This document shows positions 8,859 to 17,218 of a stretch of DNA of 64,000 bases, one piece after another. The notes beneath the pieces are model-generated. The model searched no databases, was not told the origin of the DNA, and saw nothing but the letters and a program-made list of their open reading frames with translations. Numbering within the stretch: the first letter of the stretch is position 1; each line of letters starts with the position of its first letter. The translations under genes and the position numbers were made by a program. Origin of the DNA: DASXTW01 sp046726275 (GTDB taxonomy: Bacteria > Actinomycetota > UBA4738); the NCBI GenBank assembly GCA_046726275.1, contig JBKPAF010000059.1, positions 15,494 to 79,493 on the forward strand, read 5' to 3'.

Positions 8859-9305
8859 TTTGAGCGACCGCCGGCGTGACCGGAGGTCGGCGAGGAACGA
8901 GAAGAGCAGGAACGCGGGCACTACCAGTGCGAAGGTGAGGATGGAACCTTCGACGAGCGCCTGCCGGATGAACTCGAGATCCTCGCCGCCGAGAGTGAAG
9001 TAGAACACCGCCACGATCAAGAGGAAGAAGGCGTACCCTCCGATCGCGGTCCCCGCGAGATGCCTGATCAGGTCACCCCACCGCGGAACGCCACCGCCTT
9101 GCTTCTCCTCCCTCGGCCCGGACCTCGGCGATCGTCGCCCGGCGGTGACCCGGTAGGAGATGAGCAGACCGAGGAAGACCAGGTATGCGGCAGCGACAGG
9201 GATGACGTCGTGCCGAAGCACGTCCCACCGATCCAGAGGATCCTCCCCCGCCACGCCCTGAGCGAGGAGCTGCGCAGCCCAACTCGATTGGGCCAAGCTC
9301 GCCAT
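8853..9305 (-). CDS. Small membrane protein (DUF6256-like)
   Basis: Membrane protein of 150 aa. It starts at the ATG at 9305, which shares one base with the stop of the upstream gene (TGATG), so the two are coupled. Three hydrophobic helices are visible: VIPVAAAYLVFLGLLISY, AIGGYAFFLLIVAVFYF and ILTFALVVPAFLLFSFLAD. A charged loop (RRSPRSGPREEKQGGG) follows the first. It resembles actinobacterial DUF6256 proteins from memory, paired with DUF6186 as here. Function unknown. Confidence 0.7.
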   Translation of the reverse strand: MASLAQSSWAAQLLAQGVAGEDPLDRWDVLRHDVIPVAAAYLVFLGLLISYRVTAGRRSPRSGPREEKQGGGVPRWGDLIRHLAGTAIGGYAFFLLIVAVFYFTLGGEDLEFIRQALVEGSILTFALVVPAFLLFSFLADLRSRRRSLKH

Positions 9306-9520
9306 CAGGCTCTGAGGAAGAACCGCCATCCCCGGACGAACAGGTGCCAGCCGAACCACAACCAGAGTCCGAACAGCACCCATCGGCCCACGGAGTACCG
9401 CATGACCACCCGGATGATGTCGCTGAGCGCGGGCCAAGCGTCGTCGTTCCGCACGAGCCCCAAGCCCTGGTAGGCGAGCACCGCGCCGATCAACAGGGCC
9501 CAGATGGTGAGTCCGATCAT
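9305..9520 (-). CDS. Small two-helix membrane protein (DUF6186-like)
   Basis: Protein of 71 aa with two membrane helices (IGLTIWALLIGAVLAYQGL and WVLFGLWLWFGWHLFV) and a short basic tail. The ATG at 9520 is chosen because AGGAGGAAGGCG lies right before it; an in-frame GTG at 9535 would place that site inside the gene. It is the first gene of a two-gene operon with 8853-9305. Similar short W-rich proteins carry the DUF6186 label in actinobacteria; no function is known. Confidence 0.72.
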   Translation of the reverse strand: MIGLTIWALLIGAVLAYQGLGLVRNDDAWPALSDIIRVVMRYSVGRWVLFGLWLWFGWHLFVRGWRFFLRA

Positions 9521-9888
9521 CGCCTTCCTCCTCACGTAAGCGGGGTCACGTGGCGCTCAGTGTCGCTCAGGAAGCGGGACGAGGGGCGAATGCCGGGCTT
9601 CGAGGACGAGGGTGTCGAGCTCCGGATTGGAGGACGGGAGGGGCCGTCACGGCGGCGGTCCCCCCCGCCCGCGAACTGGAACGCAGGGCGCTCGGTGCAG
9701 CCCGCCACACCGGTCCGGATCGCTCGCTCCCGGCTGGGGTGCCGAGCGCGCGCTTACCGGGCTCGCCAGGTTCAGCACAAGGAGTACCGGGAGAGAGGCG
9801 GCGACACAATCCCCCGGCCGAGCCATTTTGGGTCGGTTCGGCCGCCTAGGCCCACTGGCGGACCCATCGGTACACTTTTCGTTAAGGC
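9521..9888. other. Intergenic region of 368 nt between divergent genes
   Basis: No convincing gene is seen; open frames here are low-complexity Arg/Pro/Gly runs. Near the left end CACGT (9533-9537) and ACGTG (9548-9552) form an inverted repeat over an 11-nt spacer, the second half being the palindrome CACGTG. It could be a regulator site for the 9305-9520 operon. On the right, TACACT (9871-9876) looks like a -10 element for the lipoate-ligase-like gene, 12 nt before its start. Confidence 0.4.
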
Positions 9889-10683
9889 ATGAGCGCCGGT
9901 CCGGATGCATCCTCACCGACCGCGGTTCGTCTCATCCGTCAGTCGTTCCCCGAGCCACCAGTGCTGGATACGGCGGTCTCCCACGCGATCCTGAGGGGCG
10001 TCTCCGACGGCACGCAGCCGGACACGCTGCGGATCCACCGGCCAGGCCTCGTGGTGGCCTTCGGTCCCCTCGACAGGCTCTCGCCCGGGTACGGGCGGGC
10101 GATAGACGCCGCTCGCGCTCGAGGGTTCGGGGCCATCCAGCGGCTGGCCGGAGGGCGAGCGGCGGTGTTCCACGACCAGACCATCGCGCTCTCCTGGGCC
10201 GTCTCGGACCCGCAGCCACGACTTCACATCACCGACCGGTTCGAGCTGGTCTCCTCGATCCTGGCCGCTGCCCTGCGAGACCTGGGTGTGGACGCACGGG
10301 TGGGGGAGGTTCCGGGCGAGTACTGCCCTGGAGCCCACAGCGTGAACGCACGGGGGAAGTCGAAGCTGGTGGGGTTGGGACAGAGGATCCTGCTCCACGC
10401 CGCGCACGTCGGGGGTGTGGTCGTGGTGGCCGGTGGCGATCGGATCCGGGAAGTGCTGATCCCCGTGTACGACGCGCTCGGTCTGGAGTGGGACCCGGAA
10501 ACGGCAGGGAGCGTTCAGGACGAGGTTCCGGGGGCCAGTTGGGAACGGGTCGAGGAAGCCATCCTCGAGAGATTCGGTGAGTCGTTCGACCTGTTCGAGG
10601 AGACTCTCCCCGAGCAGATCCTGGAGCGCGCGCTCGAGCTCGGCGCCGGGCACGAGGTGAACGCGTCGGGCGACGCCGGCTAG
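9889..10683 (+). CDS. Lipoate-protein ligase / octanoyltransferase family protein
   Basis: Biotin/lipoate A/B ligase family protein of 264 aa, expected to attach lipoyl or octanoyl groups to E2 or GcvH lipoyl domains. The family motif RLAGGRAAVFH is at residues 85-95, and the lysine motif GKSKLVGLGQR at 156-166 matches the substrate-binding Lys of LplA/LipM. EYCPGAHSVN near residue 145 is also family-typical. Whether it uses free lipoate (ligase) or octanoyl-ACP (transferase) cannot be told. The stop TAG overlaps the PepN stop on the other strand in one CTAG tetranucleotide (10680-10683). Confidence 0.83.
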   Translation: MSAGPDASSPTAVRLIRQSFPEPPVLDTAVSHAILRGVSDGTQPDTLRIHRPGLVVAFGPLDRLSPGYGRAIDAARARGFGAIQRLAGGRAAVFHDQTIALSWAVSDPQPRLHITDRFELVSSILAAALRDLGVDARVGEVPGEYCPGAHSVNARGKSKLVGLGQRILLHAAHVGGVVVVAGGDRIREVLIPVYDALGLEWDPETAGSVQDEVPGASWERVEEAILERFGESFDLFEETLPEQILERALELGAGHEVNASGDAG

Positions 10684-13223
10684 GAAGCGCCGGCGTCGAC
10701 CGCCCGTGCCCGCAGGGTCCGCTCCACCCCGTCCATGCCCTCGAGGAGAAGCCGTCGGATCGGGGACGGGGCGGTGGTGGTCGACAGATAGCGCTCAGTC
10801 CGCTCCACCGTCTCCTGCGTGTTGACCAACCGGGGATACATCCCGCGAGCGAACGCCAGCGCGTCGGGGAGGTCCTTCGTCTCCCACACGGTCGGCAGGG
10901 CCTCGAAGAACCGTCCGATGAAGGGCTGGAGCAGCTCCTCCTGCCCGTACTGCTGGAACCCGCTCATGATCTCCTCGACCATGGCCAACGGCTGGGAGTG
11001 ATCGTCGACGACGATGCGCCAGGACTCGTCCTTCGCCTCCGGAGTGGGGCGAGCCGCGCGGGCGGCCGCTGCGTGCCGGGACCCCCGGTCGGTGGCGTCT
11101 CGTTGCCCCTCGGCCTCGATGAGGCCGGCGTCGGCCGCTCCCGCGGCTGCCAGGGACCGGATGATGTGCCAGCGGAGCTCTGTGTCGACGACCAAGCCGC
11201 CGAACGGACTATCGCCCGAGAGGAGTCCCTTGACCATCGCCAAGTGGTCCTCGTCCTGCGCGGAAGAGACGAACGCCCTGGCCCAGGCGAGCTGATGGTC
11301 GCTGCCCGGTTGGGCGGCTCGGGTCCCTTCCAGCGTGGCCTCGGCGAATCGCTTCATGGCAGCCTTCCGGTTCGCCGGATCCCCGTACACATTGATCGCC
11401 GCCGATGCCTGGGCCAGCAGGCTCTGAACCACGCCGACCTTGGTCTCCCTGCCGATGTTCCCGATCACCAGTCGCAGATAGTCGCGAGCCGGCATCTCGG
11501 CATCGCGGGTCATGTCCCAGCACGCTGTCCAGCACAGGGTCCGAGCCAGCGAGTCGTCGAGGTCGCCCAGGTGCTCGACGAGTGTGGCAAGTGACCCATC
11601 GTCGAGCCGGATCTTCGCGTAGGTGAGGTCTCCGTCGTTGATCAACAGGAGATCTGGAACCGGCTCACCGATCAGCTCCGGGACGTCGGTCTCCGCCCCC
11701 ACCGCGTCGAACTCGACCGACCGGCGGCGGACCAACCCGCCACCGCTGTTGTCGAACAGCCCTACGCCGAGGCGGTGGGATCGAAGGGTGGGCCAGTCCG
11801 CGGGGGCTTCCTGCAGCAGCGAAAACGAGCTGAAGACCGTCTGGCCGCCCTGGTCCTTGGTGGCGAAGCGGGCGCGAAGGGTATTGACGCCGGCCGTCTC
11901 CAGCCACTCCTTCGACCAGGCGTGCAGGTCTCGGCCGGAGGCCTCCTCCAGCGAATCCAGGAAGTCGTCGAGCTCGGCGTTTCCAAACTCGTGCCGCCGG
12001 CAGTAGGTCTTGACCCCCTCCAGGAACCGTTCCTCACCGACCCAGGCCACCAGCTGCCGGAGGACCGAGGCCCCCTTCGCGTACGTGATGCCGTCGAAGT
12101 TCAGATGGATCGACTCCACATCGGGAACTTCGGCCACGATCGGGTGGGTGGTGGGGAGCTGATCCTGCTTGTACGCCCACGTCTTCTCGGTGTCGGCGAA
12201 GGTGGTCCATCCTTCGGTCCACCGCGTCGCCCCCACCTGCGACAGCACCGCCATGAAGCTCGCGAAGCTCTCGTTCAGCCACAGGTCGTTCCACCACCGC
12301 ATGGTCACAAGGTCGCCGAACCACATATGGGCCATCTCGTGCAGGATGGTCTCTGCGCGTCGCTCCTTGGCCGCATCGGTCACCCGCGACCGGAACAGAT
12401 ACAGATCGTTGAAGGTGACCAGGCCGGCGTTCTCCATCGCTCCGGAGTTGGACTCGGGAACGAAGATCTGGTCGTACTTGCCTCCGAACATGTATGGGTA
12501 CCCGAAGGCTCCCTCGAAGAAGTCGAACCCCTGTTTCGTGATCTCCAGCAGCTCGCCGGCATCCAGATGCTCGGCGAGCGACTGGCGGCAGAGAAGGCCG
12601 AGGTCGATGTCGCGATGTCGCTCGCGGACCTCGTGATACGGCCCGGCAGCGATACAGGTGATGTACGTGGGGATGCGCTCCGTCGTCTGGAAGGACCATC
12701 GGACGGTGCCGTCCAATGCGGCGGGGTCGCCGGTCGAGGGGGCGTTGGCGACAGCGATCCAACCGGGCAGGCCGATCAACGTGAAGTCGAAGGTCCCTTT
12801 CAGGTCGGGCTGGTCGAAGCAGGCGAAGACCCGATGAGCTCCGAACGGCTCGAAGTGCGTGTGGAGGTACACGTTACCGTCGGCGGGGTCGACGAACCGA
12901 TGCATCCCCAGCTCCGTCCGGTTGAAGGCGCACGAGGCCACGATGTGGAGCTCGTTCTCCTCCCGCAGCCCGCGTAGGGTCACCCGGTTTCCGTCGAACG
13001 CTTCCAAGCCAACGGGTTCCCCGTTCAAATCGATCGTCGAGACGGAAAGAGCCGTGAGATCCACAAAGGTCTGGGCCCCGCCTCGTGCACAGCCAAAACG
13101 GATCACCGTTTCGGCCGTGAACGCGTCCTCTTGGGTGAGATCCAGCGTGATCGTGTAGCGCGGGTTCCGGATCAGGGCCACCCGGTCGATGGCCTCCTCC
13201 CGGCTCAGGTTGTTGTTGTTCAT
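10680..13223 (-). CDS. pepN: Aminopeptidase N (M1 family)
   Basis: Zinc aminopeptidase of 847 aa, the usual length for the actinobacterial PepN type. Motifs seen: the substrate-binding GAMENAG (near residue 261), the zinc site HEMAHMWFGDLV (near 293) with its downstream Glu in WLNESFASFM, and a C-terminal ERAP1-like helical region ending in LRRLLLEGMDGVERTLRAR. It releases N-terminal amino acids from peptides in the cytoplasm. It is a single gene with a convergent lipoate-ligase-like gene on one side and a divergent kinase gene on the other (55-nt gap). Confidence 0.95.
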   Translation of the reverse strand: MNNNNLSREEAIDRVALIRNPRYTITLDLTQEDAFTAETVIRFGCARGGAQTFVDLTALSVSTIDLNGEPVGLEAFDGNRVTLRGLREENELHIVASCAFNRTELGMHRFVDPADGNVYLHTHFEPFGAHRVFACFDQPDLKGTFDFTLIGLPGWIAVANAPSTGDPAALDGTVRWSFQTTERIPTYITCIAAGPYHEVRERHRDIDLGLLCRQSLAEHLDAGELLEITKQGFDFFEGAFGYPYMFGGKYDQIFVPESNSGAMENAGLVTFNDLYLFRSRVTDAAKERRAETILHEMAHMWFGDLVTMRWWNDLWLNESFASFMAVLSQVGATRWTEGWTTFADTEKTWAYKQDQLPTTHPIVAEVPDVESIHLNFDGITYAKGASVLRQLVAWVGEERFLEGVKTYCRRHEFGNAELDDFLDSLEEASGRDLHAWSKEWLETAGVNTLRARFATKDQGGQTVFSSFSLLQEAPADWPTLRSHRLGVGLFDNSGGGLVRRRSVEFDAVGAETDVPELIGEPVPDLLLINDGDLTYAKIRLDDGSLATLVEHLGDLDDSLARTLCWTACWDMTRDAEMPARDYLRLVIGNIGRETKVGVVQSLLAQASAAINVYGDPANRKAAMKRFAEATLEGTRAAQPGSDHQLAWARAFVSSAQDEDHLAMVKGLLSGDSPFGGLVVDTELRWHIIRSLAAAGAADAGLIEAEGQRDATDRGSRHAAAARAARPTPEAKDESWRIVVDDHSQPLAMVEEIMSGFQQYGQEELLQPFIGRFFEALPTVWETKDLPDALAFARGMYPRLVNTQETVERTERYLSTTTAPSPIRRLLLEGMDGVERTLRARAVDAGAS

Positions 13224-13278
13224 TTATCTAGTCTCTCAAAGACGGGGACGCCGGTGCCCAGGCAAGGAGGGAGAGACG

Positions 13279-14100
13279 GTGCGAGTCGCGGTGGTCGGAC
13301 ACGTGGAGTGGGTGGAGTTCGCCCACGTGCAGCGAGTTCCCCGCCCCGGAGAGATCGTCCACGCCCGGGAGTCCTGGGTGGTCCCCGCCGGCGGGGGCGG
13401 GGTCGCCGCCGTCCAGCTGGCCAAGCTGGCTGGGAGCGCCACCCTGTTCACGGCCCTGGGGGATGACGACCTGGGCAAGGCGTCCCGTCGGGGACTGGAG
13501 GAGCTGGGGGTTCGGGTCGAAGCGGCCTTCCGGCCGATCCCCCAGCGACGCTGCTTCGTCTATCTCGACGCGTTCGGCGAGCGGACGATCACGACCATCG
13601 GAGAGCGATTGAATCCCTTCGGTGACGACCCCCTCTCCTGGGACGACCTGGCCACGACAGATGCGGTGTACTTCACGGCCGGGGATCGGGCGGCCCTGAC
13701 CGCCGCTCGCCGGGCCGCCGTCCTGGTGGCCACCTCACGGGTCCTGGAGGATCTGGCCGGGTCGGGGACGAAGCTCGATGCCCTGGTGGGAAGCGCATCC
13801 GACCCGGCGGAGGTCTATCGCGCCGGCGATCTGGATCCTCCGCCTCGACTCGTGGTGCGGACGGAAGGGAAGGAGGGAGGGGCCTACGAGACCGAGGACG
13901 GCCGTTCCGGCCGGTACGAGGCGGCGCCCTTGCCCGGCCCCAAGGTGGATGCGTACGGATGCGGGGACAGCTTCGCCGCCGGGCTCACCTTCGCGTTGGG
14001 AGGCGGCTATGGGGTCGAGGACGCTCTGGAACTGGCCGCGCGCTGCGGAGCCGCGTGCGTGGCTGGGCGCGGTCCCTACGAGGGCCAGCTCCGGCTCTGA
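13279..14100 (+). CDS. PfkB-family sugar/nucleoside kinase
   Basis: Ribokinase-like kinase of 273 aa. The GTG at 13279 is chosen because AAGGAGGGAG precedes it and the protein then starts with the usual strand RVAVVGHVEWVEF. PAGGGGVAAVQLAKL is the N-terminal sugar-site motif. The C-terminal PfkB signature DAYGCGDSFAAG (near residues 223-234) carries the catalytic Asp. At 273 residues it is slightly short for the family. The phosphorylated substrate cannot be predicted and no pathway genes are adjacent. Confidence 0.85.
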   Translation: MRVAVVGHVEWVEFAHVQRVPRPGEIVHARESWVVPAGGGGVAAVQLAKLAGSATLFTALGDDDLGKASRRGLEELGVRVEAAFRPIPQRRCFVYLDAFGERTITTIGERLNPFGDDPLSWDDLATTDAVYFTAGDRAALTAARRAAVLVATSRVLEDLAGSGTKLDALVGSASDPAEVYRAGDLDPPPRLVVRTEGKEGGAYETEDGRSGRYEAAPLPGPKVDAYGCGDSFAAGLTFALGGGYGVEDALELAARCGAACVAGRGPYEGQLRL

Positions 14101-14109
14101 GCCTCTCGT

Positions 14110-15144
14110 TCAGTGAGGCTTCAGGCGCTGTTCGACCGCTGCGCGTTGCTCGAGAGATGCGTGCTCGTCGATCCACTCGTCGATCCGCTTCCACCAGGCG
14201 TAGAGCCAGTCGATCAGCTTCTCCTGGCCCTCGGGGATCTCCGAGGGAGGGATGCGCCAGTAGCGGGCGTCGATCGGCTCGCGCAGTGGGATGCGCCGCC
14301 ACAGGTCCCAGAAGGAGCCCACGTCCTCCAGAACCGTGTGGGCGACGAAGACGACGTCGGCCTCCGGGGAGCTGGTGATGGCCGCCATGGGCCCCCTGTG
14401 GCGAGGGGGAAGGACGTTCCGCATCGCCTCCGCCTTCTCCGCATGTTCGTGGAACCCTCTCTTCCGGAGACTTGCGATCGCGCGCAGACGGAGTCGATGG
14501 GTGAAGTCGCGGCCCTCGGGGAACAGCACGAACGCATCCTGCTCACCCAGGCCGCGGGCCAGGTCTCCGATGGCGGCCACGTACCGGTCGCTGCCTCTCG
14601 GGTCGTGCCGGATGAATCGATTGGGGAGCCTGTTGCCCATGATGTCGAAGAGGGGCTCCCACTGCAGCTTGGCCAGCATGACGATCCTGGGGTGGCGTGG
14701 GTAAGCGATCATCAGCGTCCCGATCAGCATCAGTGAGTTGCCGGGACCGGCGTGTCGGCTGAAGACGAGGATCGGGCCGGGCGTGGGTGGGGGGCGGTCC
14801 TCGATTCGGATGCGAAGCCGAAACAGCCGGACCGCCGCGCGGTTCATCGCTCGGAGCCAGCTCCTCATGACCGCGTAATGGACGGTCTGGGCTCTGGTGG
14901 ACTTCATCCGTACGCCGAACCCCGTCCAGATCCACAACGCCACCATCACAAGGAGCCCGATCACCTCCAGCGCCAGGTAGACGATCACGAAGGCGATGAG
15001 CCGAAGCGTCGGCCGGCCGGGGAGGAAGAGGTCGGCGATGGCCGCGATCAGCAGCAGGAGTGGGGACAGGACGAGGAGGACCACGCACAGGACGAACGCG
15101 GCGGGGGCGATGACCAGCCGGCGAACAATCTTCGGCGGGACCAC
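14110..15144 (-). CDS. Membrane 1-acyl-glycerol-3-phosphate acyltransferase-like protein
   Basis: Protein of 344 aa with two strong N-terminal hydrophobic segments (about 8-38 and 48-75) and a PlsC-type domain. The catalytic block reads SRHAGPGNS, where the usual H-x4-D has Asn in the Asp position, and the glycerol-phosphate motif is FPEGRDF. The Asp-to-Asn change leaves some doubt about ordinary activity. It starts one base after the stop of the patatin gene, so the pair is an operon combining acyl transfer with lipid hydrolysis. Its target lipid is unknown. Confidence 0.78.
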   Translation of the reverse strand: MVPPKIVRRLVIAPAAFVLCVVLLVLSPLLLLIAAIADLFLPGRPTLRLIAFVIVYLALEVIGLLVMVALWIWTGFGVRMKSTRAQTVHYAVMRSWLRAMNRAAVRLFRLRIRIEDRPPPTPGPILVFSRHAGPGNSLMLIGTLMIAYPRHPRIVMLAKLQWEPLFDIMGNRLPNRFIRHDPRGSDRYVAAIGDLARGLGEQDAFVLFPEGRDFTHRLRLRAIASLRKRGFHEHAEKAEAMRNVLPPRHRGPMAAITSSPEADVVFVAHTVLEDVGSFWDLWRRIPLREPIDARYWRIPPSEIPEGQEKLIDWLYAWWKRIDEWIDEHASLEQRAAVEQRLKPH

Positions 15145-15145
15145 G

Positions 15146-16009
15146 TCACGTCGCTTTCGTGAGACCTGCCTTGGACAGGTACGCGGCCGTCGCTCGATGG
15201 GCCAGCTGGATACGCCTCGGGACCGAGCGAAGGTCTCGGTACCTCAGCTGACCCAGGCTGTCATACCGAGGGGGATCCACCTCTCCTGTGGGGAGGACAT
15301 GGGCGACGACGCCCTCAGGCAGCGTGGCCATATCGCGGGCGAATCGGTGCCTTCGGGCGATCTCGAAGGCCACCATGGCAACCTGCCACGGATTCCTCGG
15401 AGGCGACAGGGGACGCTCGGTCCGCCCCACGTGAAGGACGAAGATCAGCGTGGCTCCCAGCTCGACGGCCCGGCCGATCGGGATGCTGTTCACGATGCCG
15501 CCGTCGATAAAGTGCTCACCATCGATCGCCACGGCGGGAAGGATGCCCGGCACGGCCGATGATGCCAGGATGGCTTGGACAAGGGATCCCTCCGAGAACC
15601 AGTGCTCGGCTGCTCGCTCGATGCACGCGGCCACGCACTGGAACGGGACCTTCAACTCCTCGAACGTCGCCGGGAGGAACCGCTGGAGGAGGGCCCGGAG
15701 CGGCCGGTTCGAGTGGAGGGCGGTGCGGGTTCGGACGAGGGTAGCTGCCCCGGAGAGGACCGATCCGGCGAAGACCCCACTCTGATCGAGAGACCTCCAG
15801 ATCTTCTCCAGCCTGTCCACCGTGGAAGGTGCCGGCTCGGCCGCGATGACGGCTCCGTTCAACGCTCCCACGGAGTTCCCCACGACCAGGTCCGGCTGGA
15901 TGCCGAAATCGGAGAGGGCGCGGAGCATCCCCACCTCGTAGGCGCCCATGTGCCCGCCGCCACCGAGGACGAATGCGACCTTCTGTCGGCGAGGCTTCCT
16001 CGATGGCAT
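15146..16009 (-). CDS. Patatin-like phospholipase
   Basis: Serine lipid hydrolase of 287 aa with the Ser-Asp dyad. The oxyanion loop is LGGGGHMGAYEVG (15-27), the nucleophile is Ser46 in VGNSVGALNG, and the catalytic Asp lies in FIDGGIVNS near residue 168. The ATG at 16009 puts this loop at the usual distance from the N terminus; an in-frame upstream start would add 81 residues of non-family sequence. It is the first gene of an operon with the acyltransferase. Its ATG has only a weak ribosome site but follows a short possible leader reading frame (16012-16050). Confidence 0.87.
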   Translation of the reverse strand: MPSRKPRRQKVAFVLGGGGHMGAYEVGMLRALSDFGIQPDLVVGNSVGALNGAVIAAEPAPSTVDRLEKIWRSLDQSGVFAGSVLSGAATLVRTRTALHSNRPLRALLQRFLPATFEELKVPFQCVAACIERAAEHWFSEGSLVQAILASSAVPGILPAVAIDGEHFIDGGIVNSIPIGRAVELGATLIFVLHVGRTERPLSPPRNPWQVAMVAFEIARRHRFARDMATLPEGVVAHVLPTGEVDPPRYDSLGQLRYRDLRSVPRRIQLAHRATAAYLSKAGLTKAT

Positions 16010-16011
16010 GG

Positions 16012-16050
16012 CTATCCGGCCGGGATCCGTGGCCGCGAGGCCGAGTGCAT
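16012..16050 (-). CDS. Possible 12-codon leaderless upstream reading frame of the patatin gene
   Basis: ATG at 16050 starts a frame coding MHSASRPRIPAG and ends with TAG only 2 nt before the patatin ATG, in another frame. A TAGAAT -10 box (16062-16057) sits 6 nt upstream, so the transcript would start at or near this ATG. Ribosomes ending here could re-initiate on the patatin gene. Predicted from spacing only. Confidence 0.35.
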   Translation of the reverse strand: MHSASRPRIPAG

Positions 16051-16056
16051 GGCGGG

Positions 16057-16062
16057 ATTCTA
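16057..16062 (-). promoter_or_regulatory. -10 element TAGAAT of the patatin-acyltransferase operon
   Basis: TAGAAT on the minus strand, followed by CCCG. The same ten bases TAGAATCCCG occur before the DDAH-like gene at 46380-46371. Confidence 0.5.
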
Positions 16063-16101
16063 GAAAGAAGGGGGGGCCCAGGTCTGCTGAGGTTGTTTTG
16101 G

Positions 16102-16947
16102 TCAGGTCTCCGGACAGCCTGACTCGTCGGGCAGCAACGGACGGAACCGCAGCCAGTAGGTATTGCCGCCGCTCTGCCACGGGGTGAGCTCGTTGGCTCG
16201 ATCCACCAGGGGACGAAGCTTCTGCACATCCTGGCCGTCCAGCGCGAAGCACGACATTGGGGCGTCGGGCAGCGGGCCTGCCAGCTCGGCGATCGTCCGG
16301 TCGAGCGGCCAGGTCAGCTCGCGTTGCTCGAGCTGCTCACCCGGTGGCTCGGTGTTGACGACGACCGCGAGCCGCGAATACTCGAACCGTCGCTCGGCGG
16401 TAAGGGAACCCTCCGGCAGCCATCCGCTCACGTTCCCGAGATTCGTCTGGAGATCGAGGAGGGCCGCCCGGGCCTTCCGCTCGTCCTCGGGGATGGACGG
16501 GTCCTCCAACCCGAGGGCGTAGGCCGAGATCACGTGGCGCGTGCCACCGTCGACGAAGGTGAAGGTGGTCGTTCCCGCGTCCGCGACGAGCGGCAGCTCG
16601 TAGGTCCGGTCCGGGCCGACGAGGCCGGCCCGGCGGGCGGCCTCGATGATCCGGCGGAGGCCTTCCTCGCTCACCCGCATCGAATACACCGGAGAGATCG
16701 CCGGTCCCGGATAGATGGCGATCTGGGCCCCTTCCATCACGATGAGCCCGTCGGCGTACAGCGAGAACCGAGGGATATGGATGAGGGCGAAGCCCGCGGG
16801 AAGGAACCCACCATGCGTGTCGACGCGCAAGAGAAGCTGGTCGGTCACGGGACGTGGCTCCGGAGGGGTCGAGACGCGAGGAGCACACGCGACCGAGATC
16901 GACGCCACGACCATCGCCGCTGCTCGGAGCGCGAGCCTCCCACTCAT
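16102..16947 (-). CDS. Predicted lipoprotein of unknown function
   Basis: Protein of 281 aa that I do not recognise as a named family. ATG 16947 has AAGGTGGG upstream and gives a lipoprotein signal peptide with lipobox SVAC; Cys21 would be lipidated. The rest has no further membrane segment and reads as a globular extracytoplasmic domain. It includes a stretch with hydrophobic strands (GTTTFTFVDGGTRHVISAYA) and a C terminus with PMSCFALDGQDV and a Trp-rich end (YWLRFRPLLPDESGCPET). It lies upstream of the patatin operon on the same strand, with a 92-nt gap holding that operon's own promoter. Confidence 0.7.
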   Translation of the reverse strand: MSGRLALRAAAMVVASISVACAPRVSTPPEPRPVTDQLLLRVDTHGGFLPAGFALIHIPRFSLYADGLIVMEGAQIAIYPGPAISPVYSMRVSEEGLRRIIEAARRAGLVGPDRTYELPLVADAGTTTFTFVDGGTRHVISAYALGLEDPSIPEDERKARAALLDLQTNLGNVSGWLPEGSLTAERRFEYSRLAVVVNTEPPGEQLEQRELTWPLDRTIAELAGPLPDAPMSCFALDGQDVQKLRPLVDRANELTPWQSGGNTYWLRFRPLLPDESGCPET

Positions 16948-17098
16948 GCCCACCTTGGACGGCTCGATCGACCTTCTGGGTTCCCTATCACGGACGTTCC
17001 ACACGATGGTCGTTGCGCTTCGCTCCCGGCGACAGTACGGTGCGGTGAGCACCGTCCACGCGGCGCACGGACGGGGAGAGAGGGGAGAGGAGAGAGAC

Positions 17099-17203
17099 GT
17101 GGCCAGCAAGGACAAGGGGGGCGGCAAGACCTCCAAGAAGCCGGCCCAGCACGACCTGAAGGCGAAGCGGAAGGCCAAGAAGGAGAAACGGGCCTCCAAG
17201 TAG
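17099..17203 (+). CDS. Very small lysine-rich basic protein (34 aa)
   Basis: A 34-residue protein starting MASKDKGGGKTSKKP and ending KAKKEKRASK, about 40% Lys/Arg, with no hydrophobic stretch. The GTG at 17099 has a purine-rich GGGGAGAGGAGAGAG tract upstream that can act as a strong ribosome site. Short KDKGG-type basic proteins occur in many actinobacteria and are usually left unnamed. It could bind nucleic acid or ribosomes, but nothing here shows this. It stands alone between two minus-strand genes. Confidence 0.55.
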   Translation: MASKDKGGGKTSKKPAQHDLKAKRKAKKEKRASK

Positions 17204-17218
17204 CCTGATCGAGAGCAT

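Noticed and set aside
9550..9849. Open frames between the small membrane-protein operon and the lipoate-ligase-like gene
   Set aside because: Compositions are Arg/Pro/Gly-rich, no ribosome site and no family pattern, typical of open frames in GC-rich non-coding DNA.
16010..16252. Longer N terminus for the patatin (start at 16252)
   Set aside because: The added 81 residues overlap the upstream lipoprotein gene, are not like the family, and a -10 box lies inside them.
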